Shown here piece by piece: positions 1 to 4,698 of a stretch of 5,792 bases of DNA. Numbering within the stretch: the stretch's first letter is position 1; each line of letters begins with the position of its first letter. The DNA lies in the NCBI GenBank assembly GCA_022571575.1, contig JACZXN010000130.1, positions 1 to 5,792 on the forward strand. The letters run 5' to 3'. The DNA is from Chloroflexota bacterium. GTDB taxonomy: Bacteria > Chloroflexota > Dehalococcoidia > UBA3495. The position numbers were made by a program, and so were the translations under genes. The notes under the pieces are model-generated. The model was not told the origin of the DNA. It saw nothing but the letters and a program-made list of their open reading frames with translations, and made no database searches.

Positions 1-491
1 GCGTAGTTGACCACCTCCTCGCCCTGGTACTGACTGTAGGGGCCGGTCTGGCCGAAGGGCGTGATGGAGGTCATGATCAATGAGGGATTCTCGGCCTGCA
101 GGTCGTCATACCCCAAGCCCAGGCCCGCCAGATAGCCGGGCCGGTATGACTCGATGACCACATCGATATGGGGGACCAGGCGCTTCAGGATGTTCCGTCC
201 CGTGACGGTCTCCAGGTTCAGCGTCGCGCCCTTCTTGTTCAGGTTCAGCAGCAGGAAGAACAGGCTTTTTTCCGGGTGCGGGTCGTCTCCGAAGAAGGGG
301 CCCATCCGGCGCAGAGCGGCCCCGGTGGGCGGCTCGATCTTAAGGACGTCGGCCCCGTAATCGGCCAGCAGACGGCCGCAGAACGACCCGGCTATGTCCT
401 CGCTCAGGTCCAACACCTTCACCCCATCCAATGGACCGTGGGCCAATGGACCGTGGGTAAGGGGGGCCTGGGGCGAATGGGCAGAAGTCAC
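1..491 (-). CDS. Class III (CaiB/BaiF family) CoA-transferase, N-terminal part
   Basis: Only the first 163 residues are in the window; the C-terminal part lies beyond base 1 (family members usually have about 390-450 residues). Family enzymes move CoA between carboxylic acids in the cytoplasm; the substrate cannot be told here. The N-terminal Rossmann-like half is clear: GVKVLDLSED at 23-32, AGSFCGRLLADYGADVLKIEPP at 34-55 written as AGSFCGRLLAD plus YGADVLKIEPP, and NLNKKGATLNLET at 83-95, where Asn-Lys-Lys and the following Leu-Asn-Leu are typical. SITPFGQTGPYSQY at 142-155 leads into the region that carries the catalytic Asp in this family; here the aligned residue appears to be Glu159. 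The start is GTG at 491: an in-frame TGA at 521-519 forbids a longer gene, GAGGAG lies 12 bases upstream, and a good promoter lies further upstream. A 15-base duplication repeats HGPL near residues 13-21. Family call sure, substrate unknown. Confidence 0.88.
   Translation of the reverse strand, partial: MTSAHSPQAPLTHGPLAHGPLDGVKVLDLSEDIAGSFCGRLLADYGADVLKIEPPTGAALRRMGPFFGDDPHPEKSLFFLLLNLNKKGATLNLETVTGRNILKRLVPHIDVVIESYRPGYLAGLGLGYDDLQAENPSLIMTSITPFGQTGPYSQYQGEEVVNY
428..457 (-). repeat. Perfect 15-bp tandem duplication inside the CoA-transferase gene
   Basis: Plus-strand unit CCAATGGACCGTGGG occurs at 428-442 and again at 443-457 without a mismatch. It is a multiple of three, so the reading frame is kept. 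The protein reads HGPL-A-HGPL-D just before the conserved GVKVLDL strand. Many family members begin with a single Gly-Pro-Leu-x-Gly segment, so the extra copy looks like a recent replication-slippage event at a tolerant N-terminus. Confidence 0.9.
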
Positions 492-503
492 GTTACGCTC
501 GGT

Positions 504-509
504 CTCCTC
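504..509 (-). promoter_or_regulatory. Ribosome binding site of the CoA-transferase
   Basis: Read on the minus strand this is GAGGAG, 12 bases before the GTG at 491. The spacing is longer than ideal, but it is the only purine-rich site between the in-frame TGA at 521-519 and the conserved domain. It decides the GTG start over the later in-frame TTG and GTG codons. Confidence 0.45.
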
Positions 510-531
510 TGGGCTTGGTCAAACCGGAAGA

Positions 532-560
532 ATTGTAGCCGACCCCAGTGAGCAAGGCAA
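532..560 (-). promoter_or_regulatory. Probable sigma-70 promoter of the CoA-transferase
   Basis: On the minus strand, TTGCCT (560-555) is separated by exactly 17 bases from TACAAT (537-532). The -10 box matches the consensus at 5 of 6 positions and the -35 box at 4 of 6. Transcription would begin near 525, giving a leader of about 34 bases before the GTG at 491. It sits in the 91-base gap after the kinase stop, so the transferase can be expressed apart from the kinase. Confidence 0.5.
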
Positions 561-582
561 TCGGCGCGATCCATCCGGAGGG

Positions 583-1509
583 TTAACCGAAGTGCTGCTC
601 CAACTTGGCGTTGAACTCGTCCATGGTGAAGCTGTACTGCTGGGTGCCCCATCTCTGAACGGCGTAATGGCCGGCCACGTTGCCCATCTGCACCGCCCGC
701 TCCAGGGACCGGCCCTCGGCCATCCCCTTGATCAGACCGCCGCGGAAGGCGTCCCCGGCGCCGGTGGGGTCCACGGCGTCATCGGTGGGCACCACCGGTA
801 TCACCACCGTGCCGGTGGACGTCACCAGGCCGCAGCCCTCCGACCCCTTGGTCACCACCATGGTCTCCACGGTCTCCGCCACCTGCTCCCGGGACATGCC
901 GGTGCTGTTGCAGATCAGCTCCATCTCGTAGTCGTTGCAGACCAGCATCCGCGATTGGCTGATGCACCTGGCCAAGGCCGCCGGTTCCCAGGCAGGCAAG
1001 GACTGGCCCGGGTCGAAGATGGAGAAGATGCCGAGCCTCTGATGCTCGGCGGTGTAATCGGCCATGTCCCGCAGGTTTCCGGGGGCCACGATGGCCAGGC
1101 AATCCTTGGGGTCAACCGAGTCAAAAACGAAGCCCGACTGCTGCTTCATGGCGCCCGGATTGAACCCGGTTATCTGGTTGTTCTGGCTGTCGGTGGTGAT
1201 GTAGGCGCCGGCGGTCAGTTCATCTTCCACGATGCGTATGTCTTCCGTCGGGACGCCGATCTGCTTCAGCCATTCGAAGTAGCGGTGGTAGTCCTGGCCG
1301 ATGGTCGCCAGAATACGGGGCTTCTCTCCCAGCAACGACAGAGCGTAGGCGATGTTTCCCGCCGTGCCGCCGAAATTCTCGGTGAGGCTGTTGACGGTGA
1401 AACTCACGTTGATGTTGTCCAACTGGTCCGGCAGGATGTGGTCGGAGAACTTGCCGTCAAAATCCATGATCCGGTCGTAGGCTAACGACCCGGAAACCAG
1501 TATCTCCAT
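583..1509 (-). CDS. PfkB-family (ribokinase-like) sugar or nucleoside kinase
   Basis: A 308-residue cytoplasmic kinase that should transfer the ATP gamma-phosphate to a sugar or nucleoside hydroxyl; 308 residues is normal for the family. Visible motifs in order: N-terminal strand MEILVSGSLAYDRI with substrate-side Asp12; Gly-Gly at 47-48 in NFGGTAGNIAYALS, the family's first signature; NDYE at 192-195, the N-x-x-E Mg/phosphate motif; TKGSEG at 220-225 near the ATP site; and DPTGAGDAF at 247-255, the second signature, with Asp253 the expected catalytic base and GAGD the anion hole. The ATG at 1509 has GAGGG nine bases upstream (1523-1519). It lies 68 bases after the DUF192 lipoprotein gene and may be read through from it; I found no convincing promoter in that gap. 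The overall look is closest to the adenosine/nucleoside kinase-like branch, but substrate cannot be fixed from motifs. Confidence 0.93.
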   Translation of the reverse strand: MEILVSGSLAYDRIMDFDGKFSDHILPDQLDNINVSFTVNSLTENFGGTAGNIAYALSLLGEKPRILATIGQDYHRYFEWLKQIGVPTEDIRIVEDELTAGAYITTDSQNNQITGFNPGAMKQQSGFVFDSVDPKDCLAIVAPGNLRDMADYTAEHQRLGIFSIFDPGQSLPAWEPAALARCISQSRMLVCNDYEMELICNSTGMSREQVAETVETMVVTKGSEGCGLVTSTGTVVIPVVPTDDAVDPTGAGDAFRGGLIKGMAEGRSLERAVQMGNVAGHYAVQRWGTQQYSFTMDEFNAKLEQHFG

Positions 1510-1577
1510 CTGTAAGGTCCCTCGCTGTTTCTATCGTTCGAATGTTGCCGATTGGTGATTTTTTAAATGGACCTGGC

Positions 1578-2213
1578 TTAGCAGCCGTACCTGCCGGCCA
1601 GCCCGTCCAGAAACTCCACCGTGTCGCCTATCCCCAGGCCCAGCGCCGCTGCCTCGCCGCCGTTGATCTCGAGAACGTACTTGGCCTTTGACTCGGGAGA
1701 GTACCTGGGCAGTTCATCCAACGGAGTACTGGGATCGGGAAACGGGACATTCTCCGAGACGTCCACCACCTTGCATGCCGCGCTGATCCAAACGATGTCC
1801 AGGAAGAATTCCATCTCCCTCATCCAGAAACGGAACCGTTCCGCCTTCTCAAAGACGAACAACATCCCGGTCCCGGCGTCCAGAGAAGCCCGCCCGGAGA
1901 GCCCTCTGATCCGATCCTCCGAATTTGCCGCCAACTCCACCGGAAACACCAACTCGTCAACCCGGACGAATAGCGCGGTGGTGGGGGTTTCGGCGGACGC
2001 CGGAGATGGCGATATGGTGGGCGTTGAAACGGTCCCCGGAGCGCCCGTTGGACCTGCCGTTGGAATCACCGTTGGAATCACCGTTGGAATCACCGGCGGC
2101 ACGGTCGCCGCGGCGTCCCCGCAGGCTGCGGCCACGGCCAGCAGACCGGCTGTCATCCCCAAGAGCAGATAACGGGTCCAAGTTACGGGTCTGGCAGGGC
2201 GGTGGGCGCTCAA
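1578..2213 (-). CDS. DUF192-domain lipoprotein
   Basis: A 211-residue secreted lipoprotein. It has an Arg-containing N-region, a hydrophobic stretch YLLLGMTAGLLAVAAA at 15-30 and a lipobox ending at Cys31, so it should be lipid-anchored outside the cytoplasmic membrane. Next comes a Pro/Thr/Ser-rich linker (about 32-78) containing VIPT repeats, then a DUF192 domain from about 80 to the end. Domain marks are RIRGLSGR near 101-108, GMLFVF near 116-121, the FWM core at 129-131 followed by the segment to VVDVSENVPF, and YVLEINGG near 179-186. DUF192 function is not established. I chose TTG at 2213: GGGGAG sits four bases upstream, the signal peptide then has ordinary length, and a candidate promoter lies just before. 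The same frame is open back to a TTG at 2303, with an ATG at 2276, but those starts would give a 45-75 residue tail before the lipobox. The start is therefore less sure than the family. Confidence 0.87.
   Translation of the reverse strand: MSAHRPARPVTWTRYLLLGMTAGLLAVAAACGDAAATVPPVIPTVIPTVIPTAGPTGAPGTVSTPTISPSPASAETPTTALFVRVDELVFPVELAANSEDRIRGLSGRASLDAGTGMLFVFEKAERFRFWMREMEFFLDIVWISAACKVVDVSENVPFPDPSTPLDELPRYSPESKAKYVLEINGGEAAALGLGIGDTVEFLDGLAGRYGC
2059..2094 (-). repeat. Three perfect 12-bp tandem repeats in the lipoprotein linker
   Basis: Plus-strand GTTGGAATCACC is repeated at 2059-2070, 2071-2082 and 2083-2094 with no mismatch. On the coding strand it gives three in-frame VIPT-type units between the lipidated Cys and the DUF192 domain. 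Such units can change linker length by slippage without a frameshift. Confidence 0.92.
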
Positions 2214-2217
2214 AATA

Positions 2218-2223
2218 CTCCCC
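2218..2223 (-). promoter_or_regulatory. Ribosome binding site selecting the TTG start of the lipoprotein
   Basis: The minus strand reads GGGGAG, then TATT, then the TTG at 2213. The spacing of four is slightly short. The upstream ATG at 2276 and TTG at 2303 have no comparable site, which is part of why the shorter protein is preferred. Confidence 0.4.
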
Positions 2224-2274
2224 AGATTCTCTTGCCGGGACCGGCCGATCAAGGGGTGCGGCAGTCCGACAGCC

Positions 2275-2303
2275 ATGTTATCCCAGGGCCACCGAATCCA
2301 CAA
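2275..2303 (-). promoter_or_regulatory. Candidate promoter of the DUF192 lipoprotein
   Basis: The minus strand has TTGTGG (2303-2298), a 17-base spacer and TAACAT (2280-2275). The matches to consensus are moderate (3 of 6 and 4 of 6) but the spacing is ideal. Transcription would start near 2268, about 55 bases before the TTG start. If real, it rules out the longer reading frames that begin at 2303 or 2276. Confidence 0.33.
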
Positions 2304-2351
2304 GCAGAACGCTCCCCAGAGAGCCCCGGCGGGAGGCCATTATCAACTCTG

Positions 2352-2380
2352 TTGACGAATCTGGGAGCCTGGGGTAGGCT
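2352..2380 (+). promoter_or_regulatory. Probable sigma-70 promoter of the hydratase cluster
   Basis: TTGACG (2352-2357) is followed after exactly 17 bases by TAGGCT (2375-2380). The -35 box matches 5 of 6 consensus bases and the -10 keeps the key T, A and final T. Transcription would start near 2387, about 25 bases before the ATG at 2412. An inverted repeat TCAAC-TCT-GTTGA (2343-2355) overlaps the -35 box and could be an operator. Confidence 0.5.
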
Positions 2381-2411
2381 GAGGTCGTCAATCCACCGGA
2401 GGGAAACAGCT

Positions 2412-2975
2412 ATGACTCAGGAGGCCCAACAAGACACTCAATCGGTCCTCACGCCAGAGGTCAAGGCCATGATCGGCGTTGAAGGCGAGGTGATTGAATC
2501 CTGGGGGACGGTGGACGTCGAGTATCTGCGCCGTTTCACCCAGGCTGTCATGGACCCCGACCCCAGGTATTGGGACGAAGAGTTCGCCAAGACCACCCAT
2601 TACGGCGGTATCATCGTGCCGCCCATCATGGTCAGCTACATGACCGGGCGCATCCCCCCCGACCAGGAAGACGCCATCACCAAGGCCTTTGAAGACAACC
2701 CAATGTCCGACGGCATCGGCTCGGTGGTGCGGCCCGGCGCCCTGCCGGACATCCCCACCCACCTGGTCCGGACGCTGAACGCGGGCAATGAGATCGAGGT
2801 CTTCCAGTACCCGAAGATCGGAGACAAGATCTTCTTCCAGAACCGCTATTCCGACATCCGGGAAAGGGTGGGCAGGGACGGCAAGGCCTTTCTGATAATC
2901 ACCCGCGAGGTCACCTACACCAATCAGGACAAGGCCCTGCTCTGCATCACCCGCCAGTCTTCGATCCGCCGTTAA
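2412..2975 (+). CDS. MaoC-like hydratase/dehydratase subunit, N-terminal type (first subunit)
   Basis: A 187-residue single hot-dog domain resembling the MaoC N-terminal (FAS1-type dehydratase) family, likely acting in the cytoplasm on acyl-CoA or acyl-ACP thioesters. The signature region is 34-76: VDVEYLRRFTQAVMDPDP then RYWDEEFAKTTHYGGIIVPP, matching the pattern in which a helix with Asp, Asn-Pro and His is followed by a Gly-Gly-x-x-x-Pro-Pro turn. Asp48 is kept, but the position of the catalytic His is Tyr53. Later strands are visible in RTLNAGNEIEVFQYPKIGDKI (120-140, in two parts RTLNAGNEIE and VFQYPKIGDKI) and the C-terminal ITREVTYTNQDKALLCITRQ. The ATG at 2412 has GGAGGG eight bases upstream (2398-2403); the same frame is open upstream to 2202 but lacks such a site and crosses the promoter. 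It is followed 96 bases later by a second MaoC-type gene, so the pair probably forms a heterodimer in which this one is the non-His subunit. Confidence 0.87.
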   Translation: MTQEAQQDTQSVLTPEVKAMIGVEGEVIESWGTVDVEYLRRFTQAVMDPDPRYWDEEFAKTTHYGGIIVPPIMVSYMTGRIPPDQEDAITKAFEDNPMSDGIGSVVRPGALPDIPTHLVRTLNAGNEIEVFQYPKIGDKIFFQNRYSDIRERVGRDGKAFLIITREVTYTNQDKALLCITRQSSIRR

Positions 2976-2988
2976 CCGGCTCAGCCGG
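2976..2988 (+). repeat. Short hairpin after the first hydratase gene
   Basis: CCGGC-TCA-GCCGG directly follows the TAA at 2973-2975. There is no T-run after it, so it is not a standard terminator. The arm CTCAGCCGG (2980-2988) recurs in inverted form as CCGGCTGAG just before the next gene's ribosome binding site, so the two could pair across the gap and affect translation of the second subunit. Confidence 0.3.
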
Positions 2989-3071
2989 ATCAATCCGGGA
3001 TCAACCAGCCGCGAATATCTGAATACAACGAAAGTCGGCAGCCTGGCAGCCAGCCGGCTGAGGTAATCACC

Positions 3072-3632
3072 ATGAGCGCCCCGTTAGAAGAACTGCTAAA
3101 GATGAAGCCGGAAGAGATTCAGGCTCACAACGAAAGGCCCACCGCCGACCAGTTGCGGAACAAGACCCAGACCTACTACGAGGACGTGGACGTGGGCCTG
3201 GAATTGCCCAAGTACATCTATTCCCCAACGCCGACCCACCTGTTCCGCTGGAGCGCGGCCATCGAGAATTTCCACCGGATCCATTACGATCTGGATTTCG
3301 GCCTGAACCACGACAAGAACCCCAGCATCCTGGTCCACGGCTCCTGGAAGCAGAGCGTGGTGCCCCAGTTCCTCAAGGACTGGACCCTGCCCAAAGGCTG
3401 GCCCTGGAAGGCCGCCTTCGAGCACCGGGCCATGCTGGTTCCCGGCGACACGCTCATCATGTGGGCCACGGTCACCGGCAAGTACGAGAAGGGCGGCATG
3501 GGCTTCATCGAGATGGACCTGGGAATGAAGACCCAGGACGGCGTCGAGAGCATGCCCGGCAGCGCCACCGTGGTGCTGCCCCTGAAAGACGGCCCGGATA
3601 TCCCCTATCCCTTCGTCCCGCCCAAGGACTAG
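3072..3632 (+). CDS. MaoC-like acyl-CoA hydratase, His-bearing second subunit
   Basis: A 186-residue single hot-dog domain. Residues 58-77 (FRWSAAIENFHRIHYDLDFG) match the pattern R-x-S-A-x-x-x-N-x-H-R-I-H-Y-D that I know from Htd2/mesaconyl-C4-CoA hydratase-like MaoC proteins. His71 sits at the catalytic His position and Asn66 at the usual Asp position. VHGSWKQS (88-95) is the conserved Val-His-Gly turn, and FEHRAMLVPGDTL (116-128) is the later strand-turn that ends the fold. It would hydrate an enoyl-CoA or dehydrate a 3-hydroxyacyl thioester; the substrate is unknown. The ATG at 3072 has GAGGT seven bases upstream. The N-terminal 35 residues are charged and helical-looking, outside the domain core. 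Being next to a His-lacking MaoC gene of almost equal length points to a heteromeric enzyme. Confidence 0.88.
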   Translation: MSAPLEELLKMKPEEIQAHNERPTADQLRNKTQTYYEDVDVGLELPKYIYSPTPTHLFRWSAAIENFHRIHYDLDFGLNHDKNPSILVHGSWKQSVVPQFLKDWTLPKGWPWKAAFEHRAMLVPGDTLIMWATVTGKYEKGGMGFIEMDLGMKTQDGVESMPGSATVVLPLKDGPDIPYPFVPPKD

Positions 3633-3652
3633 CTGTCAGCCATCAGCTTTTT
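3631..3652 (+). terminator. Weak terminator-like hairpin after the second hydratase gene
   Basis: AGCTG (3631-3635) pairs with CAGCT (3644-3648) across an eight-base loop, and five T residues (3648-3652) follow. The stem is only five pairs, so it would at most reduce read-through into the small downstream gene rather than stop transcription. Confidence 0.28.
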
Positions 3653-3683
3653 ATACGATGCCCATGAGAGGTGAAGGACCGAC

Positions 3684-3953
3684 ATGGCCCGATTTCTAGC
3701 GATACACAACGTTTCCGGACTGACGGAAGAGGAGTTCCGGGAGAAGTTGAGCGCCGTCAGCAAATGGCGCCCGGACCGCCGCACCACCATCCTGAAGGTC
3801 TACGGCGACCTGAAACGCGGCAAGCTGGTTACCGAGTGCGAAGCGGTGGAGCAGGAGCACTTCGAAGACTGGATCAAGATGACCGGCTGGCCCGCCGAGG
3901 CCATCTTCAACGTGGACCTGGTGATGCAGGTGGGCAATATCTGGAAGCTTTAA
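3684..3953 (+). CDS. Small ferredoxin-fold-like protein of unknown function (DUF4242-like)
   Basis: An 89-residue cytoplasmic protein with no signal or membrane segment. The sequence suggests a beta-alpha-beta-beta-alpha-beta order: strand RFLAIHNV (3-10), helix TEEEFREKLSAVSKW (14-28), paired strands ILKVYGDLKRGKLVTECEA (36-54), helix EHFEDWIKMTG (58-68), and last strand DLVMQVGNIWKL (78-89). The early F-x-x-x-H, the later Gly-x-x-x-x-x-Cys-Glu-Ala and the final Ala-x-x-Ile-x-x-Val resemble DUF4242 proteins such as the Streptomyces nickel-binding protein SCO4226, from memory. His8 and Cys52 are kept, but the late His pair of that protein is not (Trp69 region). The match is weak, so treat metal binding as speculation. 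The ATG has AAGGA five bases upstream (3674-3678) within GAGGTGAAGGA. It follows the hydratase pair by 51 bases on the same strand, so a shared role is plausible. Confidence 0.8.
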   Translation: MARFLAIHNVSGLTEEEFREKLSAVSKWRPDRRTTILKVYGDLKRGKLVTECEAVEQEHFEDWIKMTGWPAEAIFNVDLVMQVGNIWKL

Positions 3954-4002
3954 TCCCGGCCGATCGGCCGCCACGTTAATCTCGGCCTATCGGCCGCCAT
4001 CG
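3951..4002. repeat. 26-bp imperfect tandem repeat with palindromic cores at the convergent junction
   Basis: Unit one starts at 3951 and unit two at 3977. Their first 23 bases differ at only two positions. Each unit carries a palindromic core: CGGCCGATCGGCCG (3957-3970, perfect) and CGGCCTATCGGCCG (3983-3996, one changed pair). The first unit begins with the TAA of the small gene; the second lies within the end of the signal peptidase gene and encodes its last residues. The pair of GC hairpins could act as a two-way transcription barrier, though no T-run follows. Confidence 0.75.
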
Positions 4003-4494
4003 GGGGGGTGGCCAACACCGGAACCAGGCCTTTCCCCTGATCAACCCTTCGGGCACCGGACCGAACGCCCGGCTGTCATTGCTGTCGGCCCGGTTGTCGC
4101 CCAGTAGAAAGTACTCATCGGGACCGTTGAACCACTCCTCGGACTGACCGCCAATCCCGCCTCCGCCTGCCTCGCCTGCCAACCACTGCCCCGCGCCCTG
4201 GATATAATCCTCCGCCAACATCTCGCCGTCCAGGAACACCCTTCCGCCAGTTATCTTGAGGTCTTCTCCCGGCAGTCCCACGACCCGCTTGATGTAGTTG
4301 CCCTCTCCGCCACCAGGACGCTCAAAGACCACCACGTCGCCCCGGCGCAGCCGGTTCCACCTGAACCGCGTCCGGACCACCAATACCGACTCCCCGTGGG
4401 CCAGGGAAGGCAACATGCTCCCCCCCTCGACCCGGTACCGCGCCGAGAAGAAGATGTTCACCAGCCCCTGCAAGAAGGAAATCAACCCTCGCAT
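3976..4494 (-). CDS. lepB: Signal peptidase I
   Basis: A 172-residue type I signal peptidase, the membrane serine protease that cuts signal peptides from exported proteins; the short length fits the SipS-like Gram-positive type rather than the long E. coli form. One N-terminal anchor is visible (about 4-18, LISFLQGLVNIFFSA). The nucleophile is Ser26 in GGSMLPS; RGDVVVF lies at 51-57; the general base is Lys69 in YIKRVVGLPGE; and GDNRADSNDSR with FGPV follows from 132, the last family box. A Gly-rich insertion (AGEAGGGGIGG, near 107-117) sits between boxes. The tail CWPPPRWRPIGRD is short and partly encoded by the 26-base repeat. I used ATG at 4494; a TTG at 4497 would add one residue. No clear ribosome binding site is seen. 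It converges on the small gene with 22 bases between stops. Confidence 0.94.
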   Translation of the reverse strand: MRGLISFLQGLVNIFFSARYRVEGGSMLPSLAHGESVLVVRTRFRWNRLRRGDVVVFERPGGGEGNYIKRVVGLPGEDLKITGGRVFLDGEMLAEDYIQGAGQWLAGEAGGGGIGGQSEEWFNGPDEYFLLGDNRADSNDSRAFGPVPEGLIRGKAWFRCWPPPRWRPIGRD

Positions 4495-4530
4495 CAATGC
4501 TTCGATACGTCAAGCCTCAACTGCCCAGGG

Positions 4531-4572
4531 TATTTTAGCGCCATTATTTTAATACCCATATTTTAATACCAC
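4531..4572. repeat. Three 14-bp AT-rich tandem repeats between lepB and the oxidoreductase
   Basis: Units begin at 4531, 4545 and 4559, each opening with TATTTTA and having CC near the end (TATTTTAGCGCCAT, TATTTTAATACCCA, TATTTTAATACCAC). The last two share 12 identical leading bases. The AT content is far above the surroundings. On the minus strand each unit holds TAAAAT, one base from the -10 consensus, with the nearest one (4537-4532) about 38 bases before lepB, but no matching -35 box is present. It could be a lepB promoter array or a regulator binding site. Confidence 0.7.
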
Positions 4573-4578
4573 CCTGGC

Positions 4579-4592
4579 GGCGGCATGCCGCC
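4579..4592. repeat. Perfect 14-bp palindrome upstream of the oxidoreductase
   Basis: GGCGGCATGCCGCC reads the same on both strands. It lies just after the AT-rich repeats and about 12 bases before the -35 box of the oxidoreductase promoter. The dyad has no loop, which fits a dimeric protein binding site better than an RNA hairpin. Confidence 0.45.
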
Positions 4593-4603
4593 TCTTCCGA
4601 CTA

Positions 4604-4632
4604 TGGACTAATACCGGCCCCTAGCCTAGAAT
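4604..4632 (+). promoter_or_regulatory. Candidate sigma-70 promoter of the oxidoreductase
   Basis: TGGACT (4604-4609) and TAGAAT (4627-4632) are separated by 17 bases. They match the consensus at 4 of 6 and 5 of 6 positions. Transcription would start near 4639, leaving a leader of about 60 bases before the ATG at 4699. Nothing else in the 204-base gap scores as well on the plus strand. Confidence 0.48.
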
Positions 4633-4637
4633 TAGTC
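4606..4637. promoter_or_regulatory. Inverted repeat straddling the oxidoreductase promoter (putative operator)
   Basis: GACTAAT (4606-4612) and ATTAGTC (4631-4637) are perfect seven-base inverted arms, 18 bases apart. The left arm overlaps the -35 box and the right arm overlaps the -10 box. Arm centres are 25 bases apart, which is wider than most simple dimer sites. A repressor binding both arms would block the promoter. Confidence 0.4.
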
Positions 4638-4698
4638 GAATTTCGGTCCAGACCGCCAATAAGATGCGCTTGCAGCGCCGCTATACGGGAGGGCAACC

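Noticed and set aside
394..1485. Long plus-strand open frame opposite the kinase gene
   Set aside because: It is the antisense shadow of a clear PfkB kinase. Its translation is rich in Gly, His and Val without any domain, as expected from the opposite strand of GC-rich coding DNA.
1510..1577. Promoter for the kinase gene
   Set aside because: No pair of -35 and -10 boxes with acceptable spacing was found. Only the GAGGG ribosome binding site at 1523-1519 is supported.
2059..2094. CRISPR-like short repeats
   Set aside because: Units are 12 bases and directly adjacent with no spacers, in frame within a coding linker. They are a protein-coding tandem repeat.
1621..2172. Plus-strand open frame opposite the DUF192 lipoprotein
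   Set aside because: The minus strand encodes a lipobox, linker and DUF192 domain. The plus translation is Ser/Pro-rich with no domain.
2202..2411. N-terminal extension of the first hydratase subunit
   Set aside because: The frame is open to 2202, but the extra residues show no conserved feature and the stretch contains the promoter. GGAGGG before the ATG at 2412 marks the true start.
2388..2993. Minus-strand open frame opposite the first hydratase gene
   Set aside because: Shadow of a recognised MaoC-type gene, and it would cover that gene's promoter and ribosome binding site.
3957..3996. Standard intrinsic terminator at the convergent junction
   Set aside because: The GC palindromes could form hairpins, but no T-run follows on either strand, so I list them only as repeats.
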